Counted from the stretch's first letter, positions 8,335 to 17,073 are shown. The stretch is DNA of 64,000 nt from Oscillospiraceae bacterium (GCA_902761635.1 CACWLG010000003.1:41376-105375), one strand, 5' to 3'. A program made the numbers and translations. Notes: generated by a model not told the origin, from the letters alone.

Positions 8335-9828
8335 ATGGATATCAGCTTTGAAAGCAGGGAAATCCCGATTTACAGAGAATACTGTCACCAGGCCAAGCGT
8401 GTACAGGAGAGTGCGGAGTGTGTTGTCCCGGATACGGATGCGGACATCGAGAAGGTCGCGGCGGTGCAGAGCCGTGCCTTTCTTAAGAGCAAGGATCTCA
8501 GCGCAAGGGGAATCCTTGTCACCGGAGAACTGACAGCCTGCGTCCTGTATATCCGGGACGGCAAGAACGGAATCTCCTCTCTGACTGTACGGCAGCCTTT
8601 TTCCATGGAGTTTGAGACAGAACCGCCCGAGTCGGAGACGCTGGCACAGGTTGCTCTCTTTGTCCAGGGGACAGACGTGCGCCTTATTAACCCGCGCAAA
8701 ATATCGGTAGGCTTCGAGGTGGAAGGGGAGCTCAGCTGCTATTGCAGTGAAAAGCTGCGTATAGAGTCCACGCTCCCGGAAAACACATACGGACTTCACG
8801 TTCGGGTGGAAGAAAACGCGCTGACGCTTCCGAACGCCGTTTGTGAAAAGAGTATGGCAATCAACGAACAGTTCAGCTTCCCGGGGGACGAAGCCCCGAG
8901 CGGCCTTGCGGCAGCGCAGGCGGAGCTGCTTGTGAAAGACTGTCAGATGATCGGCACAAAAGTCATCATAAAAGGCAGCGCCGAGGTCAAAATCCATGCT
9001 TTTACAGAAGCGGGAGAGTGCCCCGGGGAAAGCAGCTTTTCATCACCTTTTTCCCAGATCGTCGATGTCGGGGCAGATTGCATGCATCTGTGTTCGGTGA
9101 GACCGGAGATCACAGGCGCCTATTATGATCTGGTGGATACCATAAACGGAGACAAGGCATTGGATATGGAATTGCATGCGGTGCTTCAGATCATCTGCGC
9201 AGAGAAGCATTCGATCCGCTGCATTACGGATGCGTACAGCAATCTTATGCCCGCCGACCTGCTGTATCGGACACAGGAGTACCGGCAAATCACGGAAGAA
9301 AAAAACTTGGAACTCAAAGCGGAGGAGAGTGTGCGGCTGATGGAAGAATGCCGGGAACTGCTTGCGGTCTTTCCGTCTCTCTCCCGTATGACGGCAGAGC
9401 CGGGAAAGATCAGCGTCTCGGTAAACCTGGATCTTCTGATAAGAAACGGAGAAGGCGAGCTGAGCTCAGGGCGGAGGACGATCACGCTGACACAGGAACT
9501 CGACTGCAGTGAGTTTCGGATCCGGCGTGTTCGGGCAGCCAATGTAAGCGCAAAGGCAGAGGGAGAAACCGTAAACTGTGCCATTACACTTGAAATCTGT
9601 GTTCAACCGGTGGGGAAGAAGGAAGTGAGCATGGTGGACGGTGTGATCCTGGATGAAGGAAGCAGCTATATACAGGAGTCTCTGCCCACACTGACACTGG
9701 TCAGAGCACAGGGAGAGAGCCTCTGGTCTCTGGCAAAAAAATATCATTCCAGCGAGGAAATGATTCTCGAGATGAACGAAAATGCAGATCAGACAAAGAA
9801 CATGCTTCTCATTCCCAAGTGTATATGA
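8335..9828 (+). CDS. sipL: SipL-like spore coat morphogenetic protein (DUF3794 repeats plus C-terminal LysM)
   Basis: From ATG 8335 the protein has 497 residues. I prefer this start over the ATG 12 bases earlier because GGAG (8325-8328) then sits six bases upstream. The body consists of repeated beta-rich DUF3794 units, recognisable by 'VVPDTDADIEKVAAVQ', 'GILVTGELTACVLYI' and the later 'LLIRNGEGELSSGRRTI', and it ends in a LysM domain ('VRAQGESLWSLAKKYHS ... LLIPK'). This is the architecture of C. difficile SipL, which binds SpoIVA during coat assembly. No signal peptide is visible, as expected for a mother-cell protein. Its position next to spoVM fits that role. The exact symbol is by architecture, not alignment. 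Confidence 0.8.
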   Translation: MDISFESREIPIYREYCHQAKRVQESAECVVPDTDADIEKVAAVQSRAFLKSKDLSARGILVTGELTACVLYIRDGKNGISSLTVRQPFSMEFETEPPESETLAQVALFVQGTDVRLINPRKISVGFEVEGELSCYCSEKLRIESTLPENTYGLHVRVEENALTLPNAVCEKSMAINEQFSFPGDEAPSGLAAAQAELLVKDCQMIGTKVIIKGSAEVKIHAFTEAGECPGESSFSSPFSQIVDVGADCMHLCSVRPEITGAYYDLVDTINGDKALDMELHAVLQIICAEKHSIRCITDAYSNLMPADLLYRTQEYRQITEEKNLELKAEESVRLMEECRELLAVFPSLSRMTAEPGKISVSVNLDLLIRNGEGELSSGRRTITLTQELDCSEFRIRRVRAANVSAKAEGETVNCAITLEICVQPVGKKEVSMVDGVILDEGSSYIQESLPTLTLVRAQGESLWSLAKKYHSSEEMILEMNENADQTKNMLLIPKCI

Positions 9829-9906
9829 TAGTACACTCTGCGGGCTTTTCCTTGTCCGATATATTGGAGAGCCGGGAAAAGTTTTCCCGATGAACCGAAT
9901 AAACCA

Positions 9907-9943
9907 GTGCAGGAGCACAGCCTTTTCGGCTGTGCTCCTGCAC
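9907..9943 (-). terminator. Long perfect hairpin between convergent sipL and the CNMP gene pair
   Basis: Arms 9907-9922 and 9928-9943 are perfectly complementary over 16 bp around a five-base loop (ttttc). It lies four bases beyond the stop of the minus-strand gene and 78 bases beyond the sipL stop. On the minus strand it is followed by the T-rich TGGTTTATT, so it best serves that strand; it may act on both. Confidence 0.75.
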
Positions 9944-9947
9944 AATA

Positions 9948-10415
9948 TCAGCGCAGTCCGCTGTTGGTATACTCTTCACAGTACAGATCCATATGCTCCG
10001 CGATCCATGCGCTCCTGGGGTCGCCTCTCCGCTGCTCCTGATCGTTTTCGTAGATCGTCTTGCAGACATCCATATATTTTTGGGTGGTCTCACGCAGGCG
10101 GTGACTGAGCTGCTTCATCAAGAGCAGAAGCTGTTCCGGCTTATCCTTGAAATACAGGTTCAAATCTGCTTCGTCAATCTCGACCAGCTCTGTTCCATCC
10201 TCCAGGGCAACAGCGGTTGCGGTTCTCGGCAGGCAGCCGATCAGGCCGATTTCACCAAAGAGCTCGTCCTTTTCAAGCTCGGCGATCTTTTTCTGGTTTT
10301 CCGTCTCATAGTTAATGAAAACCCCAATCAAGCCGCGATTGACACAGTACATACTGGTATCAAAGGACCCCTGCTTGAAAACGATCTGGTTTTTTTCAAA
10401 GGTCAATTTTTTCAT
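9948..10415 (-). CDS. Cyclic nucleotide-binding (CNMP) domain protein without DNA-binding domain
   Basis: The 155 residues form one CRP-like beta-barrel: 'MKKLTFEKNQIVFKQGSF' opens the barrel and 'DELFGEIGLIGCLPRTATAVALED' is the phosphate-binding cassette (FGE...RTA). A helical tail follows ('LLLLMKQLSHRLRETTQKYMDVCKTIYEND'). No helix-turn-helix follows, so it is not a CRP/FNR transcription factor; it is probably a stand-alone ligand sensor acting on a partner. The start ATG 10415 has an AAAGGGG ribosome-binding site. It is a tandem paralogue of the upstream gene, 18 bases apart, and shares its helical tail pattern. Ligand and partner cannot be told from the sequence. Confidence 0.8.
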   Translation of the reverse strand: MKKLTFEKNQIVFKQGSFDTSMYCVNRGLIGVFINYETENQKKIAELEKDELFGEIGLIGCLPRTATAVALEDGTELVEIDEADLNLYFKDKPEQLLLLMKQLSHRLRETTQKYMDVCKTIYENDQEQRRGDPRSAWIAEHMDLYCEEYTNSGLR

Positions 10416-10433
10416 CAGTGCCGCCCCTTTCTG

Positions 10434-10910
10434 TCAGACTTCACCATAGAAGTTAAAACCGCTGTAAAAATCGCACAGCTTTGTGATCTTGTCCATCAGC
10501 GTTGCACTCTTCTTTTTTCCGGTCTTTTCCGCCTCAGCCGTCTCGTACACCGTTCGGCAGGCATCCAGATAGTCGGTGGTCGTGTTGCGAAGCCGAATGC
10601 ACATTTGTTCCATCATCTGCAGGACCTTAACCGGGTTCTGTTCAAAATATGAGAAGAAGTCCTGTTCTGTCACAACTGTGAGAACCGTATCATCTTCCAG
10701 AACAACAGCCGTGGCTGTGCGGGGAGCCTGATCCAAAAGCCCCATCTCGCCAAAGACATCGGCGGATGCCAGGTGGGCTATCTTTTTTTCATGGGGTCCT
10801 TTATAGTCATAATAGATCCCAACAGACCCATTTTGAATCTCATACATGCATTCGCCAAGATCTCCCTGACGGAAGACTATTGCGCCGCGCGGATAGGATC
10901 TAACATCCAT
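10434..10910 (-). CDS. Cyclic nucleotide-binding (CNMP) domain protein, tandem paralogue
   Basis: 158 residues from ATG 10910, chosen over an upstream in-frame start because a perfect AGGAGG lies eight bases before it. One CNMP domain is visible: 'YPRGAIVFRQGDLGECMYEI', then the cassette 'ADVFGEMGLLDQAPRTATAV'. A helical tail follows ('MMEQMCIRLRNTTTDYLDACRTVYE') that clearly matches the neighbour's tail. There is no DNA-binding domain and no membrane segment. It is the first gene of a two-gene minus-strand operon with its own sigma-A-type promoter. The pair probably arose by duplication, and the products may form a heteromer. Confidence 0.8.
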   Translation of the reverse strand: MDVRSYPRGAIVFRQGDLGECMYEIQNGSVGIYYDYKGPHEKKIAHLASADVFGEMGLLDQAPRTATAVVLEDDTVLTVVTEQDFFSYFEQNPVKVLQMMEQMCIRLRNTTTDYLDACRTVYETAEAEKTGKKKSATLMDKITKLCDFYSGFNFYGEV

Positions 10911-10964
10911 AGTATCAACCTCCTGTATAAATATGTCAAATTTGAAAGAATCAGATCTGGTAAG

Positions 10965-10993
10965 ATTATACACAATGAATAAGAAAAAAACAA
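10965..10993 (-). promoter_or_regulatory. Sigma-A-type promoter of the CNMP gene pair
   Basis: On the minus strand, TTGTTT (10993-10988) and TATAAT (10970-10965) are separated by 17 bases, 55 bases upstream of the ATG at 10910. Confidence 0.65.
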
Positions 10994-11171
10994 GAGAAGA
11001 TCTTTGCTTCTGTCAAGAATAATGCATAGGGGCCTGATAACAGAAAGTATTCCCCGGATTTGAACGGAAATGGATCATAACTTCTGTCAACGCGGTTCAT
11101 TATGAATAAACTGATAAATTGATTTCCGCCTCTATCCAATCGCAGGATTCTGTGCTATATTATCATCAATT

Positions 11172-11202
11172 GCAAAAAAAGAAGCCGGCATCTGCCGACT
11201 TC
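11172..11202 (-). terminator. Intrinsic terminator of tRNA-Arg
   Basis: Directly behind the tRNA on the minus strand, GAAGTCGGCA pairs with TGCCGGCTTC (one G-U pair). The stem is followed by seven T residues. Confidence 0.85.
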
Positions 11203-11204
11203 CC

Positions 11205-11281
11205 TGGCACCCACGGGAGGATTCGAACCTCTGGCCTGCCGCTTAGGAGGCGGCCGCTCTATCCTGCTGAGCTACGTGGGC
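11205..11281 (-). tRNA. tRNA-Arg (anticodon CCT)
   Basis: The minus strand folds into a full cloverleaf of 77 bases including an encoded CCA end. The acceptor arm is GCCCACG pairing with CGTGGGT (one G-U). The D stem is GCTC/GAGC. The anticodon stem is GCCGC/GCGGC with loop CTCCTAA (anticodon CCT, reading AGG). The T arm has loop TTCGAAT and one mismatch at the base of its stem. It has its own promoter and terminator, so it is a single-gene unit. Confidence 0.95.
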
Positions 11282-11297
11282 AAATTCAAGCTTATAT

Positions 11298-11326
11298 ATT
11301 TTACAGCATAAAGCATGTAAAGTCAA
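11298..11326 (-). promoter_or_regulatory. Sigma-A promoter of tRNA-Arg
   Basis: On the minus strand TTGACT (11326-11321) and TAAAAT (11303-11298) are 17 bases apart, 17 bases upstream of the mature tRNA 5' end. It diverges from the ABC transporter gene. Confidence 0.8.
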
Positions 11327-11354
11327 TATGTACTTCGCGCGAAAGGGAGACTCT

Positions 11355-14285
11355 ATGCTTAAACTCAGTCAGATCAGGAAGGATTATGAAGTTGGCGATA
11401 CCGTAGTACACGCGCTCAAAGGAATCGACCTGGAGTTCAGAGAGAACGAGTTTGTCGCCATTCTCGGCCATTCCGGCTGCGGCAAGACTACGCTTCTGAA
11501 TATCATCGGCGGCCTTGATCATTATACGTCCGGTGATCTCATCATCAACAGCAAATCAACCAAACGCTTTACAGACGCTGACTGGGACGCCTACCGCAAC
11601 CACTCCATCGGTTTTGTTTTTCAGTCCTACAATCTGATTCCGCACCAGACCGTGCTGGCGAATGTTGAACTGGCGCTTACCTTGTCCGGCGTCGGCCCGT
11701 CCGAGAGACGGCAGCGGGCGAGTGAAGCGCTCGCCAAGGTCGGGCTGGGAGACCAGCTGAACAAAAAGCCCAGTCAGATGTCCGGCGGCCAGATGCAGCG
11801 TGTTGCCATCGCGCGCGCCCTTGTCAACAATCCCGATATCCTGCTGGCGGATGAACCGACCGGCGCCCTTGATACAGAAACCTCGATACAGATCATGGAC
11901 CTGCTGAAAGAGATTTCCCGGGATAAGCTCATCATTATGGTCACCCATAACCCAGAGCTGGCTCTCGATTATGCAAGCCGTATCATACGGCTCAAGGATG
12001 GCGTCATAACGGATGACAGCGATCCCTATGAATCCGGTACAGGCGATACGGCAGAATCCGGCCGAACGGCGCGCGGGGACAGGACCTCCATGAGCTTTTT
12101 TACAGCACTGTCGCTGTCCACAAACAATCTTCTGACAAAAAAAGCCCGCACGATCCTGACCGCTTTTGCCGGCAGCATAGGTATTATCGGTATTGCGCTT
12201 ATTATGTCGCTCTCAAACGGTATTCAGAATTATATTAACAAGGTTCAGGAGGATACCCTGTCCAGCTACCCGATCACGATCCAGGCAGAGAGCGTGGATA
12301 TGACAAGCATGATGACATCCCTTATGGGAGTTCAGGCAGAGGCGGAGGAAAACCAGCACGAGCGAGACGCGGTCTATTCCAGCACGATTCTCTATGATAT
12401 GATGAACTCCATGGTTTCGGCGGAGACACAGAAGAACAATCTCAAATCCTTTAAGCAATACATTGAGCGCGATTCCTCCGACATATCTTCGCACATCAGC
12501 TCCATCCAATACTCCTATGACCTGGACATGAACATCTATGCGGAAGACTGTGACGGGGTCATCGTTAAAACCGATGTGACGGAACTGTTCCAGCGGGCCA
12601 TGAGCGCCACCTTTGGCGGCGATTACAGCAGCTATTTTTCTACCTTCGGACAGGCTTATAACATGATGAATGCCTGGCAGGAGATGCTGCCCGGTGACAA
12701 CGGCGAAGCGATCAGCCCGATGCTCAAGCAGCAGTATGATATTATCTATGGCAAGTGGCCGGAGCGCTATGACGAGGTTGTACTGTTCATCGACAAAAAC
12801 AACAATGTATCAGACCTGACACTCTATGCCCTTGGACTGAAATCCAGCGCGAACCTCTCTGAGGATATGGAGACCTTCATCAATCAGGAGGATCTCAATA
12901 CCGAGATGGAGAGATGGTCCTATGAAGAAATCTGCGCGCTGAACCTGAGATATATCTTCCCGACGGATGAATACCGTTACGATGAGGAGGAGAATGTCTA
13001 CACAAATGTTGCGGATGAGGACATTGGCCTTCGAACGCTCTTTATGAACGGCCTGCCTATCCGGATCGTCGGAATAGCCCGTCAAACGGACGAGGCACTC
13101 TCGGGTATGATCAACAGCGGCACAGTTGGCTTCACACACAATCTGGTGGAATACGTGGTCGGCGAGGCGGAAAAGAAACCGCTGGTGGCAAAACAGCTTG
13201 CACACCCTGAGATTGATGTGATCAATGGACTGCCCTTCCTTGAGGAGAATGATGAGGCGGCGACCAAGCTCCGCAAGATCGAGGCGGCAAAGGACTACAT
13301 CAACAGTGCGGACAACGAAAAGCTTGGCAAGCTCTATGTGGAGTTTATGACGGTTCCGGAGGACTCCTATATAGAAGAGCAGCTTGATGAGCAGATGAAG
13401 GACCTGACACGCAAGGATGTGGAGGATATGGTGCTTCAGTTTTACCCGGGCTACGCCTCTTTCCTCAAGGAAATGGACGACGATACGCTGATGGACTATA
13501 TCCGAAACATGCTTACCCAAACCGTCAAGGAACAGTATGCTGTTCAGATGCGAAACATGTACGCATACCTTTCGGATGAATCGCTGGCAAGGGACTTTTC
13601 GCTGCTGTCCCTGGAGGATGACGATTACGTATGGCTGTATGATAATGCCATGCCGCCGACTTATTCTGACAGTACGCTGCACAAAAACCTCAAGACCCTT
13701 GGATATGTTGATCTTGAAAGCCCGAGCATGATCAATATTTACGCGTCCTCCTTCGAGGATAAGGACGCCATTGCCGATGAAATCACAGCGTATAACGAAA
13801 AGGTACCAGAGGAGGATCAGATCGAATACACGGACATTGTGGCGCTGCTGATGAAGTCTGTCTCCACCATCATCAATGTTATCAGCTATGTACTGATCGC
13901 ATTTGTGGCGATCTCTCTGGTCGTCTCCTCCATCATGATCGGCATTATCACCTATATCAGCGTGCTGGAGCGTACCAAGGAAATCGGTATTTTGCGTGCC
14001 ATCGGCGCGTCCAAGCGCGATGTGTCCCGCGTTTTTAATGCGGAAACCTTTATCATAGGCTTGTTTGCGGGCTTGATCGGTATCGGATTGACCCTTTTGC
14101 TGAACATTCCGATCAATATCATCATCCACGATCTGACAGGAATCCAAAACATCAATTCCAGCCTTCCTCTGATCGGGGCGGTCGGCTTAGTCGTGGTCAG
14201 TGTTATGCTCACCTTTGTTGCAGGCCTGATCCCATCGGGACTTGCGGCGAAGAAAGACCCGGTCGAGGCACTGCGAAACGAATAA
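11355..14285 (+). CDS. ABC transporter, fused ATP-binding and FtsX/MacB-type permease
   Basis: 976 residues from ATG 11355 (behind AAAGGGAGA), placed after an in-frame upstream ATG with no ribosome-binding site. Residues 1-230 are a LolD/MacB-type ATPase: Walker A 'GHSGCGKTT', signature 'MSGGQMQRVAIARAL', Walker B 'ILLADEPTGALD' and the H-loop 'VTHNPE'. A transmembrane segment follows near 255-280, then about 570 residues of extracytoplasmic domain. Three C-terminal membrane segments form the FtsX permease ('ISYVLIAFVAISLVVSSIMIG', 'ERTKEIGILRAIGASKRDVS'). The layout is that of exporters of peptides, antibiotics or lipoproteins. Substrate unknown; no two-component system is adjacent. Confidence 0.9.
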   Translation: MLKLSQIRKDYEVGDTVVHALKGIDLEFRENEFVAILGHSGCGKTTLLNIIGGLDHYTSGDLIINSKSTKRFTDADWDAYRNHSIGFVFQSYNLIPHQTVLANVELALTLSGVGPSERRQRASEALAKVGLGDQLNKKPSQMSGGQMQRVAIARALVNNPDILLADEPTGALDTETSIQIMDLLKEISRDKLIIMVTHNPELALDYASRIIRLKDGVITDDSDPYESGTGDTAESGRTARGDRTSMSFFTALSLSTNNLLTKKARTILTAFAGSIGIIGIALIMSLSNGIQNYINKVQEDTLSSYPITIQAESVDMTSMMTSLMGVQAEAEENQHERDAVYSSTILYDMMNSMVSAETQKNNLKSFKQYIERDSSDISSHISSIQYSYDLDMNIYAEDCDGVIVKTDVTELFQRAMSATFGGDYSSYFSTFGQAYNMMNAWQEMLPGDNGEAISPMLKQQYDIIYGKWPERYDEVVLFIDKNNNVSDLTLYALGLKSSANLSEDMETFINQEDLNTEMERWSYEEICALNLRYIFPTDEYRYDEEENVYTNVADEDIGLRTLFMNGLPIRIVGIARQTDEALSGMINSGTVGFTHNLVEYVVGEAEKKPLVAKQLAHPEIDVINGLPFLEENDEAATKLRKIEAAKDYINSADNEKLGKLYVEFMTVPEDSYIEEQLDEQMKDLTRKDVEDMVLQFYPGYASFLKEMDDDTLMDYIRNMLTQTVKEQYAVQMRNMYAYLSDESLARDFSLLSLEDDDYVWLYDNAMPPTYSDSTLHKNLKTLGYVDLESPSMINIYASSFEDKDAIADEITAYNEKVPEEDQIEYTDIVALLMKSVSTIINVISYVLIAFVAISLVVSSIMIGIITYISVLERTKEIGILRAIGASKRDVSRVFNAETFIIGLFAGLIGIGLTLLLNIPINIIIHDLTGIQNINSSLPLIGAVGLVVVSVMLTFVAGLIPSGLAAKKDPVEALRNE

Positions 14286-14301
14286 GGATTCTCATAGTAC
14301 G

Positions 14302-14350
14302 ACCCGGAAGCTCACGGATTATAACGGAAGCTTCCGGGTTTTGCTGTTTT
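14302..14350 (+). terminator. Terminator of the ABC transporter gene
   Basis: ACCCGGAAGCT (14302-14312) pairs perfectly over 11 bp with AGCTTCCGGGT (14329-14339). A T-rich tail follows (TTTGCTGTTTT). Confidence 0.8.
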
Positions 14351-14396
14351 GGATGCAGGATTTTTCTGGAAAGAGGCAGTTTAATCCGATTATTTG

Positions 14397-14426
14397 TTGA
14401 CAGAAGCGGATTGAACGATGTATTAT
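14397..14426 (+). promoter_or_regulatory. Sigma-A-type promoter upstream of the P-type ATPase-like gene
   Basis: TTGACA (14397-14402) and TATTAT (14421-14426) are 18 bases apart, 47 bases before the ATG at 14473. Confidence 0.65.
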
Positions 14427-14472
14427 AACATGATGTAGGAAAATGCCCGAAAATGTCTTAAGGTGATACTGT

Positions 14473-16452
14473 ATGGGAAAGCATCTCGCGCCGAAGCAAA
14501 AGCACGAGCTGAATTTCATAAATAGAATAACGCCTGTCATAAACGGACTGAAGCCATTGGCCAAGGCAGTCAGGGAAACACCCGAGAAGAAGGTGTCCGC
14601 TCGCTCGATCAGGAAAGTACCGACGATGGGACGGCACCCCTGGATTTTTTACGTCGTTTCCGCACTGCTGCTGGTCGTTATCCGTTTTCTACCCATTGAA
14701 GGCTGGATGGTGCCCGCAGCCTATGCGATTCCCGCGCTGCTGGCCATCACAGAGCATGCAGCCGCAGCGTATGAGAAAATCCGTTCCGGAGAATATCTGA
14801 ACCGCCCGCTTCTGTGCTGCGCTGCCGCTGTCCTGCTGTTTGCAACAAAGCTGTATACGGAATCCGTTCTGCTTCTTATTCTTGCTTTTGCCGCGGCCTG
14901 CATGGAGAGGCGGCTCTCAGAACAAAGTGAAGGTGAGCGCGCGAAGACTGCCGAGATCCTCCCGGAATATGCCATCCTTATAACGGAGGAGGGAAACGAG
15001 CGCGTTGACCCGGCCACAGTTAATCCCGGTGATATCCTGCTGGTGCCGGCCGGAGAGAGGATCCCCCTGGACGGCGTGATTGTGGATGGTATCACAACCA
15101 TTGATACTGCCGCTGTTTCAGGGCAGCGCTCTCCTTGGGCTGTCAATGTCGGCTACAAGGTCTATTCCGGCTGCCGGAATTTGACAAGCGATATCCGGAT
15201 TAGAGTTTCGCGGCCCTATGAGCAGTCAACAGCAAAGAGAATCGTCAAGGTCGCCGAAGCCGCTGTAGACTTTCCGCCTGAGCAGGAGAGAGCGGCTGTA
15301 CGCTGCCAGCATATACTGATCCCCGCCTTGCTTGGTCTTGTCCTCATTGTGGGGCTTATCCTGCCGCTTTTCCGGGGGGAGTGGATTTCACACGGACGAC
15401 GCGCTGCGGTTGTGCTCATTGCTGCCTGTATGCTGATGCACAGCTTTTCCATTTCGCTGCTGTACAGCAGGGCCTTGTCTGTTATGGAAGCCCTCGGCGT
15501 ATTTTCAAAAGGAAAAGACTGTCTGGAATCAATTGCACGCGCTGAAACGATGATTTTCGATAAAACCGGTACGATCACAGAGGGCCGTTATACCGTAACG
15601 GACGTTTATCCCGTGAAGATGAGCGAGAAACAGCTTTTGACGATTGCGGCTGCAGGAGAAAGCTTTTCGCGGCATCCGATCGCAGCGGCTGTCCGGGAGG
15701 CTGCCGGCAAGCTGGATGAACGCGTCGCAAAGGCAACGAAGCTTTATGAGATCCCCGGCAGAGGCATCAGCGCGATCGTGGGCGGACGCCGCATCCTGAT
15801 CGGCAACGCAGCTCTGCTTGAAGAGTATGGGATCAAGTATAACATTCCATCCCACCCGGGAACAGCCATTCATGTATCTGTGGATACGCGGTACTGCGGT
15901 TATATCATGGTGACGGACAAGGTGCGCCGCCGCGCTTTTGACGCCCTGGAGACACTGCGTGTAAACGGAATTAAAAAGCTTGTCCTTCTGACAGGGGATG
16001 TGATTTCGGTGGCAAGGCCGATCGCCTCCCGTCTCAACTTTGATATGCTTCGCGCCGAGCTGAAGCCCGAGGATAAGGTGAAGGCTGTCAATTATCTGAT
16101 GAAGAACAAGGGGACCCACTCCACCATCGCGTTTGTGGGTGACGGTGAGAACAGCGGGAAGATCATGTCCCATGCCGATACGGGCATTGCGATGGGTTCA
16201 CTCGGCTCGGACAGTGCGCTCGCCTCTGCCGATGTTATGGTTATGGACCGGGACATCTTCAAGATCACAAGACTCCTGACGGTTTCCCGGCTTGTTTACC
16301 GCGCAGCGCTTGAAAACTTCGCCGCCGGTGCGGGCGGATGTGCCCTGCTTGTGATCCTCGGCGTCTTCGGTGTGATTTCGCCCCTTGCGGCAGAGCTCCT
16401 GGGCTTCCTCCTCAGTGCGGCTCTGCTTGCAAATACATTCAGAATCAAATGA
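14473..16452 (+). CDS. P-type ATPase (P1B-like) with altered catalytic and metal motifs
   Basis: 659 residues. The order of domains is that of P1B metal pumps: membrane segments, actuator domain, membrane pair, then phosphorylation/nucleotide domain with 'FDKTGTITEG', the nucleotide-domain 'SRHPIAAA' and 'LLTGD'. Three hallmark motifs are changed. The actuator TGE is SGQ ('TAAVSGQRSPW'). The membrane CPx metal motif is missing ('AACMLMHSFSISLLYS'). The GDGxND hinge reads GDGENS. The N-terminus (1-50) is basic with no metal-binding domain. The phosphorylated Asp is intact, so it may still phosphorylate, but efficient transport is doubtful. It may be a regulatory relative; function unknown. The HAD phosphatase gene follows after 10 bases. 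Confidence 0.75.
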   Translation: MGKHLAPKQKHELNFINRITPVINGLKPLAKAVRETPEKKVSARSIRKVPTMGRHPWIFYVVSALLLVVIRFLPIEGWMVPAAYAIPALLAITEHAAAAYEKIRSGEYLNRPLLCCAAAVLLFATKLYTESVLLLILAFAAACMERRLSEQSEGERAKTAEILPEYAILITEEGNERVDPATVNPGDILLVPAGERIPLDGVIVDGITTIDTAAVSGQRSPWAVNVGYKVYSGCRNLTSDIRIRVSRPYEQSTAKRIVKVAEAAVDFPPEQERAAVRCQHILIPALLGLVLIVGLILPLFRGEWISHGRRAAVVLIAACMLMHSFSISLLYSRALSVMEALGVFSKGKDCLESIARAETMIFDKTGTITEGRYTVTDVYPVKMSEKQLLTIAAAGESFSRHPIAAAVREAAGKLDERVAKATKLYEIPGRGISAIVGGRRILIGNAALLEEYGIKYNIPSHPGTAIHVSVDTRYCGYIMVTDKVRRRAFDALETLRVNGIKKLVLLTGDVISVARPIASRLNFDMLRAELKPEDKVKAVNYLMKNKGTHSTIAFVGDGENSGKIMSHADTGIAMGSLGSDSALASADVMVMDRDIFKITRLLTVSRLVYRAALENFAAGAGGCALLVILGVFGVISPLAAELLGFLLSAALLANTFRIK

Positions 16453-16462
16453 GAGAGGGACT

Positions 16463-17029
16463 ATGAGAACCTACGATTTTGACAAAACGATTTTCTATCC
16501 GGACAGCTCGGCCTGCTTTTACCGCTTTTGCCTGCTTCACCATCCCGCGGCCCTGCTTCCGACGCTCCCGGAGAGCATCCGAAGCTATATCGCCTACAGG
16601 CAAGGCTCCAAGAGCGCGAAAGAGCTCAAGCAGCAGCTCTTTTCGTTCTTGCCCGCTTTACGGGATTTGGACGGGACAGTCAGCAGTTTCTGGAAGAAGA
16701 ACGAGAAGCGCCTCGGCGCCTGGTATCTCGCACAGAAGCGCAGTGACGATCTCATCCTCTCTGCTTCTCCCCGTTTTCTGCTCCAGCCGATCTGCGATAA
16801 ACTCGGCGTATCGCTGATCGCAACCGAGATGGATCAGCACACAGGAAAGATCAACGGTCTGAACTGTCATGATCATGAGAAGGTTCGCAGGTTTTATGAA
16901 CAGTTTCCGGGCGCTCACACCGAGGCTTTTTATTCCGATTCCCTCAGTGACAGTCCGATGGCTGAAATTGCCGATGCTGCGTTTCTGGTCAAAAAGCACA
17001 GGCTGTCGCCGTGGCCCGGGAAAAAATGA
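16463..17029 (+). CDS. HAD-IB family phosphatase
   Basis: 188 residues from ATG 16463. The nucleophile motif is at the very N-terminus ('YDFDKTIF'). Motif II is the serine in 'ILSASPRF'. Motifs III/IV are the lysine region and 'YSDSLSDSPM'. This pattern is typical of SerB/PGP-like HAD-IB enzymes with a small helical cap. The substrate cannot be read from the sequence. It is 10 bases behind the P-type ATPase-like gene and so probably cotranscribed with it. Confidence 0.8.
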   Translation: MRTYDFDKTIFYPDSSACFYRFCLLHHPAALLPTLPESIRSYIAYRQGSKSAKELKQQLFSFLPALRDLDGTVSSFWKKNEKRLGAWYLAQKRSDDLILSASPRFLLQPICDKLGVSLIATEMDQHTGKINGLNCHDHEKVRRFYEQFPGAHTEAFYSDSLSDSPMAEIADAAFLVKKHRLSPWPGKK

Positions 17030-17042
17030 TACGTTGTTTACA

Positions 17043-17073
17043 GCAGAGCTCCACAGGTATTGTGGGGCTCTGC
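17043..17073 (+). terminator. Hairpin between the HAD gene and the spoIIIA operon
   Basis: GCAGAGCTCCACA (17043-17055) pairs with TGTGGGGCTCTGC (17061-17073) over 13 bp with one G-U pair and a five-base loop. There is no clean T-run (TTCTGCA), so termination strength is uncertain. Confidence 0.6.
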
